Of a DNA stretch of 64,000 nucleotides, positions 58,420 through 64,000 are shown one piece after another. How positions within the stretch are numbered: the stretch's first letter is position 1; every line of letters begins with the position of its first letter. Source of the stretch: Pycnopodia helianthoides (Eukaryota; Echinodermata; Asteroidea; Forcipulatida; Asteriidae); assembly GCA_032158295.1 (NCBI GenBank), contig CM063260.1:9280767-9344766 (forward strand). The letters are read 5' to 3'. A program made the position numbers and the translations under genes. The notes below the pieces were generated by a model. That model was not told where the DNA came from and did not search any database. It saw nothing but the letters and a program-made list of their open reading frames with translations.

Positions 58420-58566
58420 TCATTCATGTTGGTGAATGCCCATTAGTAGATGATGGTATCTTTGGTGTTTGTAGTGACACTTGTAACCATGACGGTAACT
58501 GCACGGAGACTCAGAAATGTTGTTCTAATGGATGTGGACACTCCTGTATGGAAGTGATGCAACCAG
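58420..58566 (+). CDS. WAP domain exon 4
   Basis: Complete domain: [37 protein letters not shown]. Acceptor TGCTTGTAG, donor CCAG|GTATTA, 147 nt, phase 1 at both ends. It resembles WAP exon 2 (HDGNCTE..QKCC), which suggests an older exon duplication. Confidence 0.92.
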
Positions 58567-58644
58567 GTATTACTTTTATGCTGTACACATAAATGTCTCA
58601 TAAATTTCGGTATTTCTATTGGAACACATATCTATATTCTTGGG

Positions 58645-59155
58645 GGGTGACATGTCATTGCAGAGCGCATATCTATAAGCTGGGGGGGGGGGGGTTGTGA
58701 CATGTCATTGCAGAGCGCATGCGGGGGGGGGGGGGGGGTGTGACATGTCATTGCAGAGCGCATGCGGGGGGGGGGGGGGGGGTGTGACATGTCATTGCAG
58801 AGCGCATGCGGGGGGGATGTGACATGTCATTGCAGAGCGCATATCTATATGCTGGGGGGGGGTTGTGACATGTCATTGCAGAGCGCATGCGGGGGGGGTG
58901 TGACATGTCATTGCAGAGCGCATGCGGGGGGGGGGACATGTCATGCAGAGGCTGCGGGGGGGTGTGACATGTCATTGCAGAGCGCATATCTATATGCTGG
59001 GGGGGTGTGACATGTCATTGCAGAGCGCATGCGGGGGGTGTGACATGTCATTGCAGAGCGCATGCGGGGGGGGGTGTGACATGTCATTGCAGAGCGCATG
59101 CGGGGGGGGGGGGGGGGTGTGACATGTCATTGCAGAGCGCATATCTATATGCAGA
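58645..59155. repeat. G-rich minisatellite, unit about 32-50 bp
   Basis: About twelve units of tgtgacatgtcattgcagag followed by cgcatgc and a G run of 6-18, some with an added atctatatgc. G runs in tandem could form quadruplexes in the transcript of the WAP gene intron. Several frames across it are artefacts. Confidence 0.9.
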
Positions 59156-59184
59156 TGCAGGCACACAGTTTGTGAGAGACTTAA

Positions 59185-59536
59185 AGACACTGTATGGACA
59201 CCTTTGGTAGTTGTCAAAAACCAGTATTCTCACATGTGCATAAAATAACAAATCTGTGAAAATTTTGACTCAATTGGTCATCGCAGTTGCAAGAAAATAA
59301 TGAAAGAAAAAACACCTCGTTGCACAAATTTGTTTGCTTTAGGTGCATAATAAAAGGCTTTGCTGAAGTCTTTTATTATTTGAGTGAGAAATTACCTCTT
59401 TCTCAAAAACTACTTACTTCAGAGGGAGTAATTTCTCACAATCTTTTATACTATAAACAGCTCTCCATTGCTTGCTACTAGGTAACTTTTTACCGTAACA
59501 ATTTTTTTGGAATAATTACAAATAGAGTCCATTACC
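59185..59536 (+). mobile_element. 352-bp TTAA-flanked element, AAAGACACTG family
   Basis: It begins AAGACACTGTATGGACACCT after TTAA (59181-59184) and ends before TTAA (59537-59540). The internal hairpin near aaaggctttgctgaagtctttt and the word gagtgagaaattacctcttt are features of a family I associate with sea-star genomes. It shares the AACAAATCTGTGAAAATTTTG stretch (first 20 bases) in diverged form with 31980-32218. Confidence 0.7.
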
Positions 59537-59754
59537 TTAATTTAAGTACATGTACAAAGAGTAATAGTTCATATCCAATTGTGCAACTTTTACTGATACA
59601 GGTAGCCAGCGCAGCTCTTGTAATATAGGTGTAATATATAGAAGAGCTTTTTTGACGAGCTAATAACACAAATATTCACAATATTCATTTTAAATAATAA
59701 AATTAATTTAGAGCCAAACAGACAGGCATCATTGTGTCACAACTTATGTTAGTA

Positions 59755-60110
59755 TCGAGTAATAAACCCCAAGGGAAACTGACTTAAATAGTTTTGGGTT
59801 GAACAAAGAAAAATTTACCAGAGGGGGATTTGAACCAACGACCTCCTGGATTAACGTGCCTGCGCTCTACCAACTGAGCTATCTAGCCCTATATTGGCAA
59901 TCTTCTTATTTTGTCAACATCTTTGTTCGGGGGTGCCAGTCAGAAGCCATACAACTGATAGCTGCCATGTAGCAGGGATCACACCCAAGTTTACGATACA
60001 ACCTGGGAAGCAGCAGCCAGGGGATCACCTTAAGGGGATGCAACTTTTTTTAAATCAAGTATCAAGTAATCAAACACAAGGGAAACTGACTGGATAGATT
60101 TTAAATAGTT
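59755..60110 (-). mobile_element. tRNA-bearing cassette, copy 3
   Basis: Minus-strand relative of the 49186-49550 region. It has the caagggaaactgac arm, the tRNA-like core and the companion segment cctgggaagcagcagccagg. A second partial core follows at 60110-60160. The repeated arms show that the unit can be iterated. Confidence 0.6.
59815..59888 (-). tRNA. tRNA-like sequence, copy 3
   Basis: It has the A box TAGCTCAGTTGG and B box GGTTCAAATCC, with anticodon loop ACGTTAA (GTT, C33). The anticodon stem is weaker than in copies 1 and 2. Unlikely to be a functional tRNA. Confidence 0.4.
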
Positions 60111-60229
60111 TTGGGTTGAACAAAGAAAAATTGACTAGAACAGGATTTGAACCAAACTATGTTAGCAATCATTTTGTCAATATTACTGAGTATAGGTCTG
60201 ACTGATGCTTTTTTGCTTGTATTGTTCAG

Positions 60230-60373
60230 ACCCAGTTCTTGCCGGGTGTCCATTAGGTAATGCTGATCAGTTTGGTCTGTGTGTGGAGGATTGTAGCATC
60301 CATTCTGACTGTAATGAGTTTCAGATTTGTTGCCCTAATGGTTGTGGTCATCAGTGCATGGCACCAGTTAATG
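60230..60373 (+). CDS. WAP domain exon 5
   Basis: Complete domain: AGCPLGNADQFGLCVEDC, HSDC, QICCPNGCGHQCMAP. Acceptor TTGTTCAG, donor AATG|GTAAGT, 144 nt, phase 1 at both ends. CCPNGCG carries Pro where the other exons have Ser or Thr. Confidence 0.92.
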
Positions 60374-61679
60374 GTAAGTTTATGGTTCAGGGACATGCTA
60401 GATGCTTTATTCCTATAGGTGTGTTGTCTTTGCTGCTGGTTGTATACTACATGTACATCACTCCTTAGTTACCCTAAATTAATCCTCCTACTATTAGTGT
60501 GTTTCTTGAGAAAACAAACACAAACCAAAAAGTAACTGCAGTGGCTGTTTGAGGCACACACATTCTTATAAATGCTGAGAGTAGATAGCCATTGCCCAAG
60601 ATGCTTCAGAGAGATAGATGAGGTAAACTAAGGAAACCACTGGCTTTGTGAGTGCAGTGTAAAGCGGGCTACATGTACTGTCAGAGATAAATTATCACAT
60701 CTCGTCAATTGTGTACAGTGGCAATGTTGGGCACTGATTTACCCTACATACAGATGCAGGGAAGGAAAGGTTGGGCATGGGTCACTGTATAATGACATGA
60801 ATGATGTGCATTTATTGGGCATTTTGAAGCAAAGGTATACAAATGTAAACAGAAGGGCTGGTTCTGGCGGTTGAACCCATTAAAGGTTATAGGTGTAGAC
60901 CAATCATTGCTGGGACGCTGGCAGCGCAAGGTTTTGTACATACGGACATGAGATTACCTGTGTCTTTTTTTTAATACTTTTTATGAGAAGTAAGTCAGTG
61001 TCATCCTCAACGATTTGCACAATTTCGTTGACAGGAAAGCATTGTGTAACGATGTAGAACATGTTATTGAATATTTACAACTAAACAGAAAGTGAATACT
61101 GAAAATCTGATTAAAAAAAACATTGCCGGTAAGATGCATTTTAAACCCGATCGTGCAATTTCCGTGTCTATCACTTAAACTCACCTACATGTATCGTCTG
61201 CGCTGTTTTTTAGGATTCAGTTTAAGTTGTTTAGTTGCAAATATTTATGGTCATTGTTCGACATCGTTATGCCATGCTGTCCTGTCTGGGAAATTGTGTA
61301 AATCTTTGAGCAAGACACCTAAATCACATAAAAAGTTGAAAACACAATGGTTTTCTCATGTCTTTGTGTACAAAAACCTTGTGCTGCCAGCACCCCAGCA
61401 ATGGCGGTGTGGTGTGCAGCACTTGCCAGTATGGATTGGTCTATACATTCATACGGACATCCTGGGAGGAACTGGGAAAGTGCTGAATTGTTTTATCTGA
61501 CTAATTTGACTTATGTAGGCCTACATAAGTCTTCTTAGTTGCCCCATGTTGTACTCTGTTTTGGGTAGCTTAGCAGTAAGTCTGTTTTCAATTTATCTTT
61601 CTGTGAAACTTTTTCAAACTGCTCTTCTTAACTGATGAATATCAGTGAATTTGATTTTGGTATTGTTATTTGTTTTCAG
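60374..61679 (+). other. WAP gene intron
   Basis: I recognise no clear exon. A frame at 61123-61500 covers a stretch (about 61385-61490) with scattered cysteine codons that could be a third, badly decayed antistasin-like exon. I could not align it convincingly. Confidence 0.4.
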
Positions 61680-61826
61680 TGGTAAAGGAAGGCAGTTGTC
61701 CAGTAATTGAAGATGGTGTGATAGGACTATGTGTTGAAAGCTGTTCATCTGATGGTGAATGTAGCAATGATATGAAATGCTGCTCCAATGGCTGTGGTCA
61801 TACTTGTGTTCAACCCATCATCAGAG
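61680..61826 (+). CDS. WAP domain exon 6
   Basis: Complete domain: [37 protein letters not shown], ending with IIRG. Acceptor TGTTTTCAG, donor AGAG|GTAACA, 147 nt, phase 1 at both ends. Nearly identical to exon 7. Confidence 0.92.
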
Positions 61827-62131
61827 GTAACAAATCAAATAAATTAGAAAGGAGATTATAATTGATTTGTTTTAGTCTTTCCATTCTTTTAAGTAATTTC
61901 TTTCATTCATTTGTTTTATGTTTTGGGGTATTTCTTAAGCTACAATGAGAAAATACAATGAGAATATTTGCCACAGTTTGCTGCTTGGATTTGAGGCCAT
62001 TCCTTATAAGTTCTTGACTGACAGGGGTGTATGTAGTCTATGCTGTGATTATAATGTTTTAAACTAGCATGGTTCTGCAGCTGTCTTTGTTTAGGTTTTG
62101 AGATTGATTTGGTATTGTTATTTGTCTTCAG

Positions 62132-62275
62132 TGGTAAAGGATGGCAGTTGTCCAGTAATTGAAGATGGTGTGATAGGACTATGTGTTGAAAGCTGTTCAT
62201 CTGATGGTGAATGTAACAATGATATGAAATGCTGCTCCAATGGCTGTGGTCATACTTGTGTTCAACCCATCAAAG
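62132..62275 (+). CDS. WAP domain exon 7 (recent duplicate of exon 6)
   Basis: It differs from exon 6 by Glu/Asp near the start, Ser/Asn before the CC pair and a 3-nt shorter 3' end. The last 25 intron bases before the acceptor are also conserved (ggtattgttatttg(t/c)ttcag). This marks a tandem duplication of about 452 bp. Phase 1 at both ends. Intact. Confidence 0.92.
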
Positions 62276-62389
62276 GTATAACAAACTAAATACTTCTTTT
62301 TAAGGGGTGAAGTTTATTCATCTTTTGTCTCGTGCAAAACATAACTTTTGAAAAAAGAAATCAAATAAATAAATAATTGAGTCCATAGA

Positions 62390-62775
62390 CATTTATAACT
62401 TAATTTGGAATTGAACAAAGAAAATTGACGGGAGCGGGATTCGAACCAACGACCTCCAGATTAACATGCTGGCGCTCTACCAACCGAGTTGTATAGCCCT
62501 ATGTTGGTGGTCATCCTAGTTTGTAAATATCTTTGTTCAGGGGTGCCATTCAGAAGCCATACAAATGCTAACTGCCGTGTAGCCAGGGATCACACCCAAG
62601 TTTACGATACAACCTGGGAAGCAGCAGCCAGGGGATCACCTTAAGGGGATGCAACTTTTTTTTAAATCAAGTATCAAGTAATCAAACACAAGGGAAACTA
62701 TCAGTTTTTCTTGGTTCAACCCCAAATTATTAAAATTTTACCTAGTCAGTTTCCCTTGTGGTTCATAACTTGATA
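62390..62775 (-). mobile_element. tRNA-bearing cassette, copy 4
   Basis: It contains the tRNA-like core, the companion segment (cctgggaagcagcagccagg) and arms with caagggaaact and its complement agtttcccttgtgg near 62745. It lies in the intron after WAP exon 7. Confidence 0.6.
62426..62498 (-). tRNA. tRNA-like sequence, copy 4 (anticodon loop ATGTTAA)
   Basis: Here the loop has the normal U33 and anticodon GTT (Asn), and the B box is the consensus GGTTCGAATCC. The A-box region is altered (ACTCGGTTGG) and the D stem is weakened. The set of four copies thus points to a parent with an Asn-type anticodon. Confidence 0.4.
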
Positions 62776-62824
62776 ACTTGACGTGTATAACTTCTAAGAC
62801 CCGAATGGCTTCAATTAGTTTTAA

Positions 62825-63202
62825 AGGAACATTACAGAATTGGTTTTTGCTAACAAAACAGTTGCTGGCAGTGTAAGCACTTTATGTAATCCACCATATA
62901 CATAAATTGACAAACCTGTAGAAGTTTGAGATCGATCAGCCATCTGGGTCACGAGAAAATAGTGATTACACATTTGCATGAAATCATATAGATTCAACAA
63001 ATGAATAAAACGCTCACTGAGCGATAAACTCCAATCGGAAAATTAGTTTATTCATTTCTCATCAAATATGGCATTTCAGACAGAAATATTTCAATGGATG
63101 TTTTCTACTATCATCATCATTAGACCGTGTAAGTTTTATGTAAATCTGTGATCAAAAAGTATATTTTACAAGTTTTTTTCACACCAATTCTGTAATGTTC
63201 CT
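62825..63202 (-). mobile_element. TTAA-type MITE, copy 4
   Basis: TTAA on both sides, AGGAACATTACAGAATTGG ends, inverted orientation like copy 2. The rest of the intron (63203-63695) has no recognised feature. Confidence 0.88.
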
Positions 63203-63695
63203 TTAAGTAATAAAAGGGTTTGCTCCAATGTTCCTTGCATGCATGCCTGGGTATTACATTACATTATATCAAAAAGGGTATATTTCAGTTTTATGCAACA
63301 AAAGAAAGTTTTATATTAATTCTGGTAACTGGTGAACTGAAGGCAAAGTTCTTCTATGCAAAGTGGTGTTCTTGGCCAATAATGTCAAGAGAGAAGTGTC
63401 CCAAGATCCCCCTGTCCTTCAAGCAAGTAGATATTTCATCTGTTGTCACAAACCCAGTGTCCCTTTGTAGTATGTCCACATTCGTCAGTTGACCTCAACC
63501 TCATTGGGCTTGACCTTGCTTGAACTTGCCAAAGCACAAGCTTGCTGACTGGAAGTTCAGGGTGACGATAGCCGCTACTTTGAAAAAATAAATGTTCTAT
63601 TATGATGGGACCATTATTAAGTATAATATATAATGATAAGCAGCATGATAAAATAACTTCACTTGTTACCTTGTACATGTATAACTTTATTTCAG

Positions 63696-63845
63696 TTATA
63701 CGTCCTGGTACTTGTCCAGTTGGTGCCCTGCCAGAGGGTGTTATAGGTTTGTGTGTTGAAGCATGTCAGAGTGATAAGGACTGTGCTGATCATGAGAAAT
63801 GCTGCTCCAATGGATGTGGACATATGTGTCTCAATACAACGGCAG
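63696..63845 (+). CDS. WAP domain exon 8 (last in window)
   Basis: Complete domain: [38 protein letters not shown]. Acceptor TATTTCAG, donor GCAG|GTAAGT, 150 nt, phase 1 at both ends. As it ends with a good donor, the gene continues right of the window. No terminal exon or polyadenylation signal was seen. Confidence 0.92.
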
Positions 63846-64000
63846 GTAAGTATCCTATTCTACTATAGCTTCAATAAGCCATTGTCAACTGACATTTGGA
63901 ATTATATCTGTTTTAATGACGTCTTGTTAGTTTTATTGTTAAATCTTTCTGGTAATGAATGCAAGGGAACCGCACTGTAACCTGTAGACCTGAAGATACC
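63846..64000 (+). other. WAP gene intron, to the window edge
   Basis: Intron sequence after exon 8. No further acceptor-exon pair was recognised before the window ends. Confidence 0.6.

Noticed and set aside
58748..59217. Several Gly/Cys-rich and Pro-rich frames
   Set aside because: They are products of the G-run minisatellite.
61123..61500. Possible third antistasin-like exon or other cysteine-rich exon near 61385-61490
   Set aside because: Cysteine codons are scattered over frames and no consistent CP.GY core or phase-1 splice pair could be placed.

Overview
This is a 64-kb piece of an animal nuclear genome. It has split genes with GT-AG introns, AATAAA signals, non-LTR retrotransposons, many small inverted-repeat transposons and minisatellites. 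The gene families (a tissue-nonspecific-type alkaline phosphatase, an SLC16 monocarboxylate-type transporter, a secreted multi-WAP protein) and several repeat families (the AAAGACACTG and AGGTACACGTTGCC elements, a tRNA-derived SINE) suggest a marine invertebrate deuterostome, most likely an echinoderm and perhaps a sea star. The taxon is inferred from memory of these families, not proven. There is no prokaryotic, organellar, rRNA or CRISPR signal.

Layout. (1) 594-2767, +: the last two exons of an alkaline phosphatase, with a GPI-type tail. (2) 4378-7726: a 3.3-kb foldback element whose arms are arrays of the palindrome catggtttataaaccatg, flanked by CAAAAG repeats. (3) 9455-27826, -: a four-exon SLC16/MCT-like transporter. 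Two copies of a 4.2-kb repeat in opposite orientation flank its exons 2 and 3. Its first intron holds, on the other strand, a three-exon pseudogene of the P2X7 ballast-domain family (23675-25977). (4) 28.5-34.0 kb: two decayed, unnamed gene remnants, minisatellites and small elements. (5) 35844 to the right end, +: a secreted protein gene with one signal-peptide exon, eight intact phase 1-1 WAP exons and two antistasin-like exons that are both out of frame. The gene runs past the window.

The first intron of the WAP gene is a stack of insertions. A TA-flanked element (35931-42736) starts 11 bases after the splice donor. It contains a second TA-flanked element (38267-42257), which contains a near full-length RTE-type LINE (39143-42241, minus strand) with a clear 10-bp target duplication. 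A second, jockey-superfamily LINE (about 43860-48191, plus strand) follows, with an intact ORF1 and a broken ORF2. Further introns carry TTAA-flanked MITEs, tRNA-like cassettes, a Penelope-like element remnant with a hammerhead-ribozyme-like motif, and a G-rich minisatellite.

I see no operon-like system and no convincing undescribed molecular machine. The observations most worth checking are the frame-broken antistasin exons beside intact WAP exons, the 1-nt mismatch at the transporter's exon 2/3 junction, the nested insertions next to a splice donor, the nested P2X7-like pseudogene, and the tRNA-like sequences carried between inverted repeats.
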